DNA of 64,000 nt from Nocardia arthritidis. Lineage in GTDB: Bacteria; Actinomycetota; Actinomycetes; Mycobacteriales; Mycobacteriaceae. The stretch covers positions 310,001-374,000 of the forward strand of contig NZ_CP046172.1 in the NCBI RefSeq assembly GCF_011801145.1, read 5' to 3'. The notes beneath the pieces are model-generated. The model was given only the letters and a program-made list of their open reading frames with translations. It was not told where the DNA came from and did not search any database. Numbering within the stretch: the first letter of the stretch is position 1; each line of letters begins with the position of its first letter. Positions 16,006 to 25,787 of the stretch are shown here, piece after piece. The translations under genes and the position numbers were made by a program.

Positions 16006-17280
16006 TCACTTCCCGAGGTGGGTCTGGCCGAAGGTGCGCGGCGAATGTCCGTGCACCCCTTCGGCATACGCGGTCTCCGCGTGCAGTGCGAAATCGATGC
16101 CGGTGGATTCGTCCTCCCGGCTCACCCGGAATCCGATGGTCCGATCGATGGCCTTGCCGAGCAGGAAGCTGATGGTGAAGGCGTAAGCCGCGACGGCGAG
16201 CACACCCACCAGCTGCTTGCCGAGCTGAGCGAGTCCGCCACCGTAGAACAGGCCCTCGGCGCCGCCGGTCATCACCTGGTTGGCCAGCAGGCCGATCAGC
16301 AGGGTGCCGACAATGCCGCCGACGAAGTGCACGCCCACCACGTCGAGCGAATCGTCATAGCCCGCCTTGAATTTCCAGCCGACCGCGAACGAGCAGACCA
16401 CGCCGGCCGCGAGCCCGACGACCACCGCGCCGAGGGTGTTCACCGAACCGCAGGACGGTGTGATCGCCACCAGACCGGCCACCGCACCCGATGCCGCGCC
16501 GAAGGTGGTCGGATGCCCGTCGCGGATCTGCTCCACCGCGAGCCAGCCGAGCATGCCGAGACATCCGGCCACCAGCGTGTTCAAAAAGACGGCCGCCGCA
16601 ACACCATTCGCCGACAGCGCGGATCCGGCATTGAAACCGAACCAGCCGAACCACAGCAGCCCGGCGCCGAGCAGCACGAACGGCAGGTTGTGCGGCCGCA
16701 TGGCGTCCACCTTGAATCCGATACGCGGGCCGAGCACGATCGCCAGCGCCAAAGCCGAAGCGCCGGAGGCGATTTCCACGACCATGCCGCCCGCGTAGTC
16801 CAGCGCGCCGAATTTGGCGAGCCAGCCGTCCGGACCCCAAACCCAGTGCGCGATCGGGACATACACCACCAGCGCCCACAGTGGGACGAACACCATCCAG
16901 CCGGAGAATTTCGCGCGGTCGGCGATAGCGCCGCTCACCAGCGCGGCGGTCAGGATCGCGAAGGTCAGCTGGAAGGTGGCGAAGAGCAGTTCCGGAACCG
17001 TCCCGTGCACGGTGTGCGGATCGATATCACGCATGCCGATATGCGCGAGGTCGCCGATGAGCCCGGCGCCCGCGTCGTCACCGAAGGCGAGGGAGTATCC
17101 GACCAGCAGCCAGACCACCGTCACCAGCGGGATCGCGATGAAGTTCATCATCAACATGTTGAGTACGCCGGTGGAGCGCACCATCCCGCCGTAGAAGATG
17201 GCCAAGGCCGGCGTCATCAGCAGCACCAGGGCGGTGCTGATGAGCAGCCAGGCGGTGGCCGCGGGATCGATCTGTGCCAC
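16006..17280 (-). CDS. amt: ammonium transporter Amt
   Basis: A 424-residue channel for ammonium uptake with about eleven membrane helices. The N-terminus AQIDPAATAWLLISTALVLL is followed by the Amt hallmark MTPALAIFYGGMVR and by VSGAIADRAKF, MVVEIASGASALALAI and AVVVGLAAGVVCSFA. The open frame runs to 17466, but GTG 17280 sits six bases after AAGGAG and gives a normal start, so the upstream part is not coding. No glnK or glnD is encoded beside it, unlike the common amt-glnK-glnD operon, so this may be a second Amt copy. Confidence 0.93.
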   Translation of the reverse strand: MAQIDPAATAWLLISTALVLLMTPALAIFYGGMVRSTGVLNMLMMNFIAIPLVTVVWLLVGYSLAFGDDAGAGLIGDLAHIGMRDIDPHTVHGTVPELLFATFQLTFAILTAALVSGAIADRAKFSGWMVFVPLWALVVYVPIAHWVWGPDGWLAKFGALDYAGGMVVEIASGASALALAIVLGPRIGFKVDAMRPHNLPFVLLGAGLLWFGWFGFNAGSALSANGVAAAVFLNTLVAGCLGMLGWLAVEQIRDGHPTTFGAASGAVAGLVAITPSCGSVNTLGAVVVGLAAGVVCSFAVGWKFKAGYDDSLDVVGVHFVGGIVGTLLIGLLANQVMTGGAEGLFYGGGLAQLGKQLVGVLAVAAYAFTISFLLGKAIDRTIGFRVSREDESTGIDFALHAETAYAEGVHGHSPRTFGQTHLGK

Positions 17281-17329
17281 GGGGTAACTCCTTCCACGCC
17301 CAGTGCGTTGCGAAGAAATTACCGAACCC

Positions 17330-18175
17330 TCACTCGTGGGATGTTTGCCGAGGTCGCTGTCCGCGCCGGGCGAGTATCCGCAGGCCGCGCCGTCCCGGCA
17401 CCGGCAGCTCGTTCTCGACCGCGAGCCATTCGGCGGTGCTGAGCCACTGCTGCTGAACGCGGGCATCGGCGGTGTCGTGGAAGATCCGGCGGCCGCGGTC
17501 GTCGCGCAGTTCGTGCGCCATGCTCGACCAGCGCGGCGGCCGCCCGTGCTCGGCGCGGTATTCGGCGAGATATCCGGCGACCAGCGTGCCGATGGTATTC
17601 ACCGGCCGCAGCGAAACCCGGTTGCCGTATTTGGCGGAGTGGAAGCGCCGCCCGGCGCAAAGGGATCCAGGATTGGCATTGGAGGCGATCCAGCCCGCGC
17701 GCTGGGCCCGCTCGATCAACCACAGGTGTTTGACGGCGCCGGGTGCGATATCGCCGATGCGATCCCGGATCAGGCCCATGATCTCGTCGGAGGACAGCAC
17801 GTCGCGCCGGGTCGGGCCGATGCCGTACGCCCTCCAATGGTCGTTGGCCAGCCGGGCCAGCGCCCTGCCGAAATCGTCGATGCTGCGCTGGGCGCGGCGG
17901 CCGAGGCGCTCGATCCGCTCCGCCTCCTTGCGCATCTCATTCTGCGCGGTGAGGGTGCGGATGGCGGCCATGGTCGGCACCTGCCCGCGTTCGAGCAGTT
18001 CCAGAATGGCCGCCGCAGTGGCCGGATCCGCGGCCGCGGCCACCGGTAACGAATCGCGTTTGATCGCGAATTCCTGCGGGCTGATCGCGCGGCTGAGCAG
18101 GCCGACCGCGGCATTGTCGCCGGCGAAGTCGGTGCTGGAGAGCCAGGCGGCGGCGATGTCGACACACGACGTCAC
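17330..18175 (-). CDS. hypothetical protein
   Basis: A 281-residue soluble protein with no signal peptide or membrane segment. The first half is Ala-rich and helical (DPATAAAILELLERGQVPTM, RLGRRAQRSIDDFGRALARL). The second half contains GIGPTRRDVLSSDEIMGLIRD, GWIASNANPGSLCAGRRFH and a basic C-terminus (GRRGLRILARRGQRPRQ). I do not recognise a domain. It ends 49 bases before the Amt start and shares its direction. The start ATG lacks a strong ribosome site, so a slightly later start is possible. Confidence 0.6.
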   Translation of the reverse strand: MTSCVDIAAAWLSSTDFAGDNAAVGLLSRAISPQEFAIKRDSLPVAAAADPATAAAILELLERGQVPTMAAIRTLTAQNEMRKEAERIERLGRRAQRSIDDFGRALARLANDHWRAYGIGPTRRDVLSSDEIMGLIRDRIGDIAPGAVKHLWLIERAQRAGWIASNANPGSLCAGRRFHSAKYGNRVSLRPVNTIGTLVAGYLAEYRAEHGRPPRWSSMAHELRDDRGRRIFHDTADARVQQQWLSTAEWLAVENELPVPGRRGLRILARRGQRPRQTSHE

Positions 18176-18689
18176 GGTGGGACTGTCCTCCGGGAATGGC
18201 AGCCGGCGGAGCCGGCGGGGCGGGTAGACACCGGTGTGGAAGTGTGGAAATCGGCAAAAGTGCCGGATAAAGCACGAAAAACCAGGTTGCGCCCCGGTCG
18301 GGATGAGGGACCGGCCGGGGACACCAACCTGATGAAGGTTTGGCTACCGAAGTTGCCAAGGGCCACGTTAGCCAGCGGATTGCGTGAATGTCATCCCCGT
18401 TGATGATTTCGTTATCTCCACTAAACGGGGGAAATTCGGGGCGCGAGTTTGGATAACTGACGAAAATACCGGTGAATAGGTTGTCGTTTTCCCGTTTCGA
18501 CCGATTTCCGATCGGCGATTGCTCCGATGTTGCCGACCTCTATCGTCGTTTGGTGCGAATTCGGCAAGGTCTCAGTGATGTGTGATTTGCATCACATTGA
18601 TGGCTCCGGGTTGCCTCTTCGAAAGCCGCGCCGAGCCCGTGGGAGCAGCGGAAATGTTCTTTGTCGGTGGGCGCCGGTAGCCTCTGCCC
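18176..18689. other. dnaX upstream region
   Basis: This 514-base gap has no gene. It contains a CGGCGGAGCCGGCGGGGC stretch near the hypothetical gene's start, an AT-richer tract at 18360-18560 likely to hold the promoters, and the CRP-type palindrome at 18581-18596. An SRP RNA gene, often found near dnaX in actinobacteria, was looked for but its core motif is absent. Confidence 0.5.
18581..18596. promoter_or_regulatory. CRP/GlxR-type binding site upstream of dnaX
   Basis: The sequence TGTGATTTGCATCACA is a perfect TGTGA-N6-TCACA palindrome, the consensus for cAMP-responsive CRP and the actinobacterial GlxR. It ends 93 bases before the dnaX GTG and 405 bases upstream of the divergent hypothetical gene, so it more probably acts on dnaX. 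Confidence 0.7.
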
Positions 18690-21600
18690 GTGGCTCTGTA
18701 CCGGAAGTACCGACCGGCAACGTTCGCTGAGGTGGTGGGTCAGGAACACGTCACCGACCCGCTGAGCACCGCGCTCGACACCGGACGGATCAGTCATGCC
18801 TACCTATTCTCCGGCCCGCGCGGATGTGGCAAGACCTCATCGGCGCGGATTCTGGCGCGGTCGCTGAACTGCGTACAGGGTCCGACCTCCACGCCGTGCG
18901 GCGTCTGCCCGTCCTGTGTCGCGCTGGCGCCGGGCGGTCCGGGCAATCTCGACGTCATCGAACTCGACGCGGCCAGCCACGGCGGTGTCGACGACACCCG
19001 AGAGCTGCGCGACCGCGCCTTCTACGCACCCGCCGAGTCGCGGTACCGGGTGTTCATCGTCGATGAGGCGCATATGGTCACCACCGCGGGCTTCAACGCG
19101 CTGCTCAAGATCGTCGAGGAACCGCCCGCGCACCTGATCTTCATCTTCGCCACCACCGAACCGGACAAGGTGCTGCCGACCATCCGTTCGCGCACCCACC
19201 ACTACCCGTTCCGGCTGCTGCCGCCCGCCACCATGCGCGGTCTGCTCGGCAAGATCTGCGAACAGGAGCAGGTGCCGGTCGAAGAGGCCGTGTACCCCTT
19301 GGTGATTCGCGCAGGCGGTGGTTCGCCGCGGGACAGCCTCAGCGTGCTGGATCAGCTGCTGGCCGGGGCCGGGGCGGAGGGCGTCACCTACCCGAGGGCG
19401 GTGGCGCTGCTCGGCGTCACCGATGTCGCGCTGATCGATGACGCGGTGGAGGCGCTGGCCGCCGACGACGGCGCGGCGCTGTTCGGCACCGTCGACAGTG
19501 TGATGGAGGCCGGGCACGATCCCCGCCGCTTCGCGGTCGACCTGCTGGAGCGCTTCCGCGACCTGATCCTGCTGCGCGCCGTGCCCGACGCCGCCGACCG
19601 CGGACTGGTCTCCGGCCCCGGCGACGTGCTCGACCGCATGCGCGATCAGGCCCAGCGCATCGGCCCGGCCACCCTGGCCCGCTACGCCGAACTGTTGCAC
19701 GAGGGGCTCGGCGAGATGCGCGGCGCCACCGCACCGCGCCTGCTGCTCGAGGTCGTCTGCGCCCGCATGCTGCTGCCATCGGTCTCCGACGCCGAATCCG
19801 CCGCACTACAGCGCCTCGAACGCCTGGAGCGCGGTTTCGCGGGTGGGGCGATGCCCGTCGCCCCCGCCGCCGGTGCGACGGCGGCTGGCCCCGCACCCAC
19901 TGCGGAGCGTGCGCCGAGTCAACCGGCGGCCGCGCCCGCCCGTCCGCCCGCCGACCCGAGCCGCCGCCGCGGTGCCGAGGCGCTCGCGGCGATTCGCGAG
20001 AGCCGCGCCGGGCGCGGTGGTCAAGGACAGCCCGGTGGCGGTGCGTCACCGGATAATCCGCCCGGGCATGGAGGTTCCGGTGGCGCGGCGGATCCTGCTC
20101 GGCCGCAGGGCGACCAGAGTCGACCCGAGGCTGCGGCAGCGCCGCCCAGCCGATCCGAGCATGGCGCGGCTAGTGCGGGTGGTGAATCCGCGACATCACA
20201 CGATCCCTCCTCCGGCCGAGGGAACCCGTCCGGACGTGGCCGCGTCGCCGTCTCGGGTGCGGCAAATTCCGCTCAGCCGCAGGGTGGCCAGCGTGGATCC
20301 GAAATCGCTGCGGGCGGCGGGCCTGCCGAGACGGTCGATTCGACGGGTGGCCGGATGCCGGACGGTGATGCGGCTGCCGCATCGCATGGCGATCGGAATC
20401 CGGTTATGGCCGTTGGTGTTACGGCTGGTAGGGCCGTTGGCGCAGTAGATCCCGGTGCGGCCGATCGCGGTGGCGCGGTGGCTTCGAATATCCCAGGGGC
20501 AATTGACCGGTCGGCAGCCGCCGATGGCGCTGCGGCTGCTGAGGAGCGGCCGCATGGCGTTTCCGGCCCTGCGAAATCGGGTGATAGCGCAACATCGGTC
20601 GGGCCCACCGGTGTGGCGGATGGCTCGATTCCGAGTGCGTCCAAGGGTGGGCCTGGCGCGGCCGAGTCCGGCGCTCAGGGCGCGTCGGGTGGTGGCATTA
20701 CACAGGCTTCCGGCCAGCCGATAGCGCGTGGCGCGGGTTTCGATCGTGCGGATCGTGGCGCGGCCGCCGTTTCGAGTTCTGGTGCGAGTAGTGCTGATTC
20801 CGGGGCCGAGGGTGCGCAAAGGTCCGGCGCGCAGGGTGATTCGCCGGTTGGGGCCAGCGGTGCCACGGCTACGGGGAGCCTGGGTGCGGAAAGTACGAGG
20901 GCGTCCGAGTCGATGTCGTCGGAGGTCGATGATCTCGACGACACCGTAACGGAGGCGGGTGAGGATCCGGCCGAATTCCTCGACGAAGCCGAGTACGCCG
21001 ATGGGGCCGATGCGGTGGACGCCTCGCTCGACGCCGCTGACGCATATGCAGACGAGGTCGAATCGGCAAGTGCCGCAGCCGAATTCGGTGGCGAGGCGAC
21101 CGGAGCCGATGTTGTCGCCGAATCCGGGCCGGTGGAAGCCGATGCGGCGCAGCCGATCTCCTCGCGGCCGGTGGTGAACGAGGAATCGCCTTCGGTTCCG
21201 AGCGGGGCGGTGGCGAATGAACCGCAACCCGAGGAGTTGATGCGGGCGGTCGAGGCGGCGTGGGCGGATATCCGGGCCAAGGTGCGCGAGTTCGGGCCGA
21301 CGCTGCAGGCGCTGCTGTCCGGTGCGTCGGTGGCGCGGGTGGATGGTTCGGCGATCGTATTCGCGCATCAGAGCCCGCCGCTCGCGCAGCGGTTGTCGAG
21401 TCAGCAGAACCTGGATGCGGTGCGGTCGGCGGTGCGCGCGGTGCTCGGCCGTGATCACGAGGTGCGCTGGGAGGCGGGCGGCCCGGCGCAGCGCCCGGCC
21501 GCGGCGCCCAAGGCGGCTGGGGGGAACCGGTCGCGCGGCGGCGGGCAGCGCGAATCGGGCAGCGCGGGCGGCAGAGATAGCGCGGCGCCGCCGCGTTTCT

Positions 21601-21965
21601 CCCGGCCGAGCCAGGCGAAGGGGGCGGGTAAACCGGCCGGCGGCAATCAGCGCGGCGCTCGCCCGGAGCCGCGGTCATTCGGCGACGACGACATCCCGCC
21701 GCCCGACTACCCCGATCTACCCGACGACCCGGGGCCTGCCGACTTCGCTCCGGCGGATACCGGCGCGACGGCGGGCGGTTTCGAGGCCGCGCCGCGCGGC
21801 GGTTACGCCCCGGATCCGGTGCCGCCGCAAGTCACGCCGGACGACGAGGAGGAGATGCTGGCCGAGGCCGCGACCCCGGTGCCGGCGGGCAATCGTCGCG
21901 ATCCGGACGAGGTCGCCTTGGAATTGCTCAGAAATGAGCTGGGGGCCACACGGCTGGACGGTTGA
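18690..21965 (+). CDS. dnaX: DNA polymerase III gamma/tau subunit
   Basis: DnaX is the AAA+ clamp-loader motor of the replisome. The first ~380 residues are typical: P-loop GPRGCGKT (42-49), zinc-binding Cys at 61, 70, 73 and 76, Walker B in VFIVDEAHM, and sensor FATTEPDKVLPTIRSR. Residues about 390-830 form an extremely long low-complexity linker rich in Ala, Gly, Ser, Pro and, toward its end, Asp and Glu. A conserved domain III/V-like part resumes at about 840-935 (MRAVEAAWADIRAKVREFGP). The total of 1091 residues is far above the ~580 of M. tuberculosis DnaX. No slippery frameshift heptamer is evident. The GTG start gives the canonical MALYRKYRP. Confidence 0.95.
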   Translation: MALYRKYRPATFAEVVGQEHVTDPLSTALDTGRISHAYLFSGPRGCGKTSSARILARSLNCVQGPTSTPCGVCPSCVALAPGGPGNLDVIELDAASHGGVDDTRELRDRAFYAPAESRYRVFIVDEAHMVTTAGFNALLKIVEEPPAHLIFIFATTEPDKVLPTIRSRTHHYPFRLLPPATMRGLLGKICEQEQVPVEEAVYPLVIRAGGGSPRDSLSVLDQLLAGAGAEGVTYPRAVALLGVTDVALIDDAVEALAADDGAALFGTVDSVMEAGHDPRRFAVDLLERFRDLILLRAVPDAADRGLVSGPGDVLDRMRDQAQRIGPATLARYAELLHEGLGEMRGATAPRLLLEVVCARMLLPSVSDAESAALQRLERLERGFAGGAMPVAPAAGATAAGPAPTAERAPSQPAAAPARPPADPSRRRGAEALAAIRESRAGRGGQGQPGGGASPDNPPGHGGSGGAADPARPQGDQSRPEAAAAPPSRSEHGAASAGGESATSHDPSSGRGNPSGRGRVAVSGAANSAQPQGGQRGSEIAAGGGPAETVDSTGGRMPDGDAAAASHGDRNPVMAVGVTAGRAVGAVDPGAADRGGAVASNIPGAIDRSAAADGAAAAEERPHGVSGPAKSGDSATSVGPTGVADGSIPSASKGGPGAAESGAQGASGGGITQASGQPIARGAGFDRADRGAAAVSSSGASSADSGAEGAQRSGAQGDSPVGASGATATGSLGAESTRASESMSSEVDDLDDTVTEAGEDPAEFLDEAEYADGADAVDASLDAADAYADEVESASAAAEFGGEATGADVVAESGPVEADAAQPISSRPVVNEESPSVPSGAVANEPQPEELMRAVEAAWADIRAKVREFGPTLQALLSGASVARVDGSAIVFAHQSPPLAQRLSSQQNLDAVRSAVRAVLGRDHEVRWEAGGPAQRPAAAPKAAGGNRSRGGGQRESGSAGGRDSAAPPRFSRPSQAKGAGKPAGGNQRGARPEPRSFGDDDIPPPDYPDLPDDPGPADFAPADTGATAGGFEAAPRGGYAPDPVPPQVTPDDEEEMLAEAATPVPAGNRRDPDEVALELLRNELGATRLDG

Positions 21966-22257
21966 CAACCGCGGCGCCCGCATCGTTAAGTTAACCGGAG
22001 TTCGCACGCACGGTACTATGAACGGGTGGCCGCGAGCTCCGGCGTTGCCAAGTTCTATCGTGTGCACAGGCCAAACCGCACATTTGGACACGTCATCGCC
22101 GAGGCTTGCCGATTTTTGTACAGCGTCAGGACGATCGGTCCGCTGGACCGGTCGGTGAGGTTACCCGCGGCCGCGCCGCACAACGCGGTTCGGCGCAATG
22201 AAGCGCTCGGACGGATGCCCGGTCCGCCCGCCGCACCCGAGGAAGGAAAACTCCGAT

Positions 22258-23469
22258 ATGACCACAGAGGCCTACATTTTCGAGGCCATCCGCACCCCGC
22301 GCGGCCGCAACAAGAAGGGGTCGCTGCATTCGGTCAAGCCGATCGACCTGACCACGGGTCTGGTCCAGGAGCTGCGGAATCGCTTTCCGAATCTCGATGA
22401 AGACCGGATTTCGGATCTGATCCTCGGTGTCGTGTCGCCGGTCGGCGACCAGGGCGCGGATATCGCCCGCACCACCGTCCTCACCGCCGGCCTGCCCGAC
22501 ACCGTCGGCGGCTTCCAGCTCAACCGCTTCTGCGCCTCCGGCCTCGAGGCCGTGAACCTGGCCGCCCAGAAGGTCCGCTCCGGCTTCGACGACCTGGTGA
22601 TCGCGGGCGGTGTCGAGTCGATGTCGCGCGTTCCGATGGGTTCGGACGGCGGCGCCTGGGCCATGGACCCGGCCACCAGCTACGACACCTACTTTGTGCC
22701 GCAGGGCATTTCGGCCGACCTGATCGCCACCATCGAGGGCTTCACCCGCGACGATGTCGACGCGTACGCGGTGCGCTCGCAGGAGCTGGCCGCCAAGGCC
22801 ACCACCGGCGGCTACTTCGCCAAGTCCATCGTTCCGGTCAAGGACCTCAACGGCCTTGTCGTGCTGGACCGCGACGAGCACATGCGTCCCGGCACCACCG
22901 TCGAGGACCTCGCCAAGCTGAACCCGTCCTTCGCCGGCATCGGCGACTTCGGCGGTTTCGACGCGGTGGCGCTGCAGAAGTTCCACTTCGTCGAGAAGAT
23001 CAACCACGTGCACCACGGCGGCAACAGCTCCGGCATCGTCGACGGCGCCGCGCTCGTGCTGGTCGGCACCGAGGAGGCGGGCAAGGCCTCCGGTCTGACC
23101 CCGAAGGCGCGCATCGTCGCCACCGCCACCTCCGGCGCCGACCCGACGATCATGCTCACCGGTCCCACCCCGGCCGCCAAGAAGGCGCTGGCCAAGGCGG
23201 GCCTGACCATCGATGACATCGACCTGGTCGAGATCAACGAGGCGTTCGCCTCCGTGGTGCTGAAGTTCCAGAAGGACCTGCAGGTGCCCGACGAGAAGCT
23301 GAACGTCAACGGTGGCGCGATCGCCATGGGTCACCCGCTGGGTGCGACCGGCGCGATGATCACCGGCACCATGGTCGACGAGCTGGAGCGCCGCAACGCC
23401 CGCTACGCGCTGATCACCCTCTGCATCGGTGGCGGCATGGGTGTGGCCACCATCATCGAGCGCGTCTAA
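22258..23469 (+). CDS. fadA: acetyl-CoA C-acyltransferase (thiolase)
   Basis: This 403-residue thiolase catalyses the last step of fatty-acid beta-oxidation, releasing acetyl-CoA. Catalytic residues are visible: Cys92 in [11 protein letters not shown], the [11 protein letters not shown] loop, the His of [15 protein letters not shown], and Cys389 in LCIGGGMGV. The open frame extends 20 codons upstream, but ATG 22258 follows GAGGAAGGA at the right distance. It is followed after 117 bases by fadB, as in the mycobacterial fadA-fadB pair, and the two products form the trifunctional complex. Confidence 0.95.
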   Translation: MTTEAYIFEAIRTPRGRNKKGSLHSVKPIDLTTGLVQELRNRFPNLDEDRISDLILGVVSPVGDQGADIARTTVLTAGLPDTVGGFQLNRFCASGLEAVNLAAQKVRSGFDDLVIAGGVESMSRVPMGSDGGAWAMDPATSYDTYFVPQGISADLIATIEGFTRDDVDAYAVRSQELAAKATTGGYFAKSIVPVKDLNGLVVLDRDEHMRPGTTVEDLAKLNPSFAGIGDFGGFDAVALQKFHFVEKINHVHHGGNSSGIVDGAALVLVGTEEAGKASGLTPKARIVATATSGADPTIMLTGPTPAAKKALAKAGLTIDDIDLVEINEAFASVVLKFQKDLQVPDEKLNVNGGAIAMGHPLGATGAMITGTMVDELERRNARYALITLCIGGGMGVATIIERV

Positions 23470-23508
23470 TCCCAACCGGCAGCTGAGAATTCAAGGAGAC
23501 ACAGAGCA

Positions 23509-23589
23509 GTGAGCGAGCGTAGCGAGCGAACCAAAGACACAGCGCGCGTCGCGCATGCCGGCAACGAGCGCAGCGAGGTGCAGGCATGA
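23509..23589 (+). CDS. short SER-type upstream ORF coupled to fadB
   Basis: Between fadA and fadB an AAGGAG site precedes GTG 23509, and the frame encodes SERSERTKDTARVAHAG followed by NERSEVQA, ending in a TGA that overlaps the fadB ATG (ATGA). The DNA has two copies of GAGCGNAGCGAG. A similar element lies at 46187-46252. It is probably a dispersed intergenic repeat that brings a ribosome site and start codon and thereby couples translation to the next gene; the peptide itself may have no function. Confidence 0.5.
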   Translation: MSERSERTKDTARVAHAGNERSEVQA

Positions 23590-25733
23590 GCGACACCAAC
23601 ATGATCGGTTGGGAGCAGGATTCGGACGGCATCGTCGTGCTGACGATGGACGACCCGAACCAGGGCGCCAACACCATGAACGAGCTGTACAAGAAGTCGA
23701 TGACGGCCACCGTCGATCGGCTGGAGGCGGAGAAGGACAGCATCACCGGTGTGGTGCTGACCTCGGCCAAGAAGACCTTCTTCGCCGGCGGCGACCTGAA
23801 GAACATGATGAAGGTCACCAAGGACGACGCCAAGCAGCTGATGGACGAGCTGACCGAGATCAAGGCGGCGCTGCGCCGGCTGGAGCAGCTCGGCAAGCCG
23901 GTCGTCGCCGCGATCAACGGCGCCGCGCTCGGCGGCGGCCTGGAGATCGCGCTGGCCACCCACCACCGCATCGCCGCCGACGTCCCCGGATCGCAGATCG
24001 GTCTGCCCGAGGCCACCCTCGGCCTGCTGCCCGCCGGTGGCGGCGTCACCCGCACCGTGCGCATGCTCGGCCTGCAGAACGCGCTGATGCAGGTGCTGCT
24101 GCAGGGCCAGCGCAACAAGCCGGCCAAGGCCAAGGAGATCGGCCTGATCGACGAGCTGGTCGGCTCGATCGACGAGCTGATCCCGGCCGCCAAGGCGTGG
24201 ATCAAGGCCAACCCGGAGGCGGCGCAGCCGTGGGATAAGAAGGGCTTCAAGATCCCGGGCGGCACCCCGTCCAACCCGGGCTTCGCCGCGAACCTGCCCG
24301 CCTTCCCGGCCAACCTGCGCAAGCAGATCAAGGGTGCGAACATGCCCGCGCCGCGCGCGATCATGTCCGCCGCGGTCGAGGGTTCGCAGGTCGACTTCGA
24401 CAACGCCTCGCTGATCGAATCCCGCTACTTCGTGCACCTGCTCACCGGGCCGGTCGCGAAGAATATGATCCAGGCCTTCTTCTTCGACCTGCAGGCCATC
24501 AACAACGGCGGTTCGCGCCCGAAGGATGTGCCCAAGAAGGAGATTCGCAAGGTCGGCGTGCTCGGCGCGGGCATGATGGGCGCCGGTATCGCCTATGTCT
24601 CCGCCAAGGCCGGCTACGAGGTCGTGCTGAAGGACGTCACCATCGAGGCGGCCGAGCGCGGCAAGAACTACTCGGAGAAGATCGAGGCCAAGGCGCTGTC
24701 CCGCGGTAAGACCACCGAGGAGAAGTCCAAGGCGCTGCTGGACCGGATCAAGCCGACCGCGGATGCGGCCGACTTCGCCGGCGTCGACTTCGTTATCGAG
24801 GCGGTTTTCGAGAACACCGAGCTCAAGCACAAGGTGTTCCAGGAGATCGAGGACATCGTCACCCCCGACGCGCTGCTCGGCTCGAACACCTCCACCCTGC
24901 CGATCACCGGTCTGGCCACCGGTGTGAAGCGCCAGGAGGACTTCATCGGCATCCACTTCTTCTCGCCGGTGGACAAGATGCCGCTGGTGGAGATCATCAG
25001 GGGTGAGAAGACCTCGGATGAGGCGCTGGCCCGGGTGTTCGACTACACCCTGGCGATCAAGAAGACCCCGATCGTGGTGAACGACAGCCGCGGCTTCTTC
25101 ACCTCGCGGGTGATCGGCACGTTCGTCAACGAGGCGATCGCGATGCTGGGTGAGGGTATCGAGCCCGCGACGATCGAGCAGGCGGGTTCGCAGGCGGGTT
25201 ACCCGGCCGCGCCGCTGCAGCTGTCGGATGAGCTGAACATGAAGCTCATGCAGAAGATCGCCAAGGAGACCCAGGAGGCGCTCGCGCACGGCGATGCCAC
25301 CATGGGCAGCAAGCGGCACCCGGCGCAGGATGTCATCGACTACATGGTCGAGCAGGGTCGTCCGGGTCGTCTGGAGAAGGCGGGCTTCTACGAGTACGAC
25401 GAGGCGGGCAAGCGCACCGGGCTGTGGCCGGGTCTGCGTGAGCACTTCAAGTCGGTGGCCGGTTTCCAGGTGCCGCTGCAGGATCTGATCGACCGGATGC
25501 TGTTCATCGAGGCGATCGAGACCCAGAAGTGTTTCGACGAGGGCGTGCTGACCTCGACCGCCGACGCCAACATCGGCTCGATCTTCGGTATCGGCTACCC
25601 GGCCTGGACCGGTGGTGTGCACCAGTTCATCGTCGGCTACCCGGGCGGCCAGCAGGCGTTCGTCGCGCGCGCCGACGAGCTGAAGGCCAAGTACGGCGAC
25701 CGCTTCGAGGTCCCGGCCTCGCTGCGTAAGTAA
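23586..25733 (+). CDS. fadB: fatty oxidation complex alpha subunit (enoyl-CoA hydratase / 3-hydroxyacyl-CoA dehydrogenase)
   Basis: The 715-residue bifunctional enzyme hydrates enoyl-CoA and oxidises the 3-hydroxyacyl-CoA. The N-terminal crotonase domain has the oxyanion loop NGAALGGGLEIALATHHR and catalytic Glu region GLPEATLGLLPAGGG. The dehydrogenase domain starts near residue 320 with the Rossmann motif GVLGAGMMGAGIAYV and includes GIHFFSPVDKMPLVEI and NDSRGFFTSRV. The start ATG overlaps the stop of the SER ORF. A strong terminator follows, so fadA-fadB is a closed transcription unit. Confidence 0.95.
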   Translation: MSDTNMIGWEQDSDGIVVLTMDDPNQGANTMNELYKKSMTATVDRLEAEKDSITGVVLTSAKKTFFAGGDLKNMMKVTKDDAKQLMDELTEIKAALRRLEQLGKPVVAAINGAALGGGLEIALATHHRIAADVPGSQIGLPEATLGLLPAGGGVTRTVRMLGLQNALMQVLLQGQRNKPAKAKEIGLIDELVGSIDELIPAAKAWIKANPEAAQPWDKKGFKIPGGTPSNPGFAANLPAFPANLRKQIKGANMPAPRAIMSAAVEGSQVDFDNASLIESRYFVHLLTGPVAKNMIQAFFFDLQAINNGGSRPKDVPKKEIRKVGVLGAGMMGAGIAYVSAKAGYEVVLKDVTIEAAERGKNYSEKIEAKALSRGKTTEEKSKALLDRIKPTADAADFAGVDFVIEAVFENTELKHKVFQEIEDIVTPDALLGSNTSTLPITGLATGVKRQEDFIGIHFFSPVDKMPLVEIIRGEKTSDEALARVFDYTLAIKKTPIVVNDSRGFFTSRVIGTFVNEAIAMLGEGIEPATIEQAGSQAGYPAAPLQLSDELNMKLMQKIAKETQEALAHGDATMGSKRHPAQDVIDYMVEQGRPGRLEKAGFYEYDEAGKRTGLWPGLREHFKSVAGFQVPLQDLIDRMLFIEAIETQKCFDEGVLTSTADANIGSIFGIGYPAWTGGVHQFIVGYPGGQQAFVARADELKAKYGDRFEVPASLRK

Positions 25734-25741
25734 TACGCCGA

Positions 25742-25787
25742 AAAGCAAAGCCCGCCAACGTGTTCCGCGTTGGCGGGCTTTTGCTTT
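25742..25787 (+). terminator. strong Rho-independent terminator after fadB
   Basis: Arms at 25742-25760 and 25768-25787 pair over about 19 bases (core GCCCGCCAACG with CGTTGGCGGGC) around a seven-base loop, and the 3' arm continues into GCTTTTGCTTT. The A-rich 5' flank also allows function on the minus strand. Confidence 0.9.

Noticed and set aside
16018..17442. 474-codon forward frame opposite amt
   Set aside because: Shadow of the ammonium transporter; composition (His/Arg/Glu-rich) is that of antisense frames.
18601..18680. possible SRP RNA (ffs) near dnaX because of GGGAGCAGCGG
   Set aside because: The conserved GGAAGG-x-AGCA loop and the pairing arms of the 4.5S-type RNA are not present.
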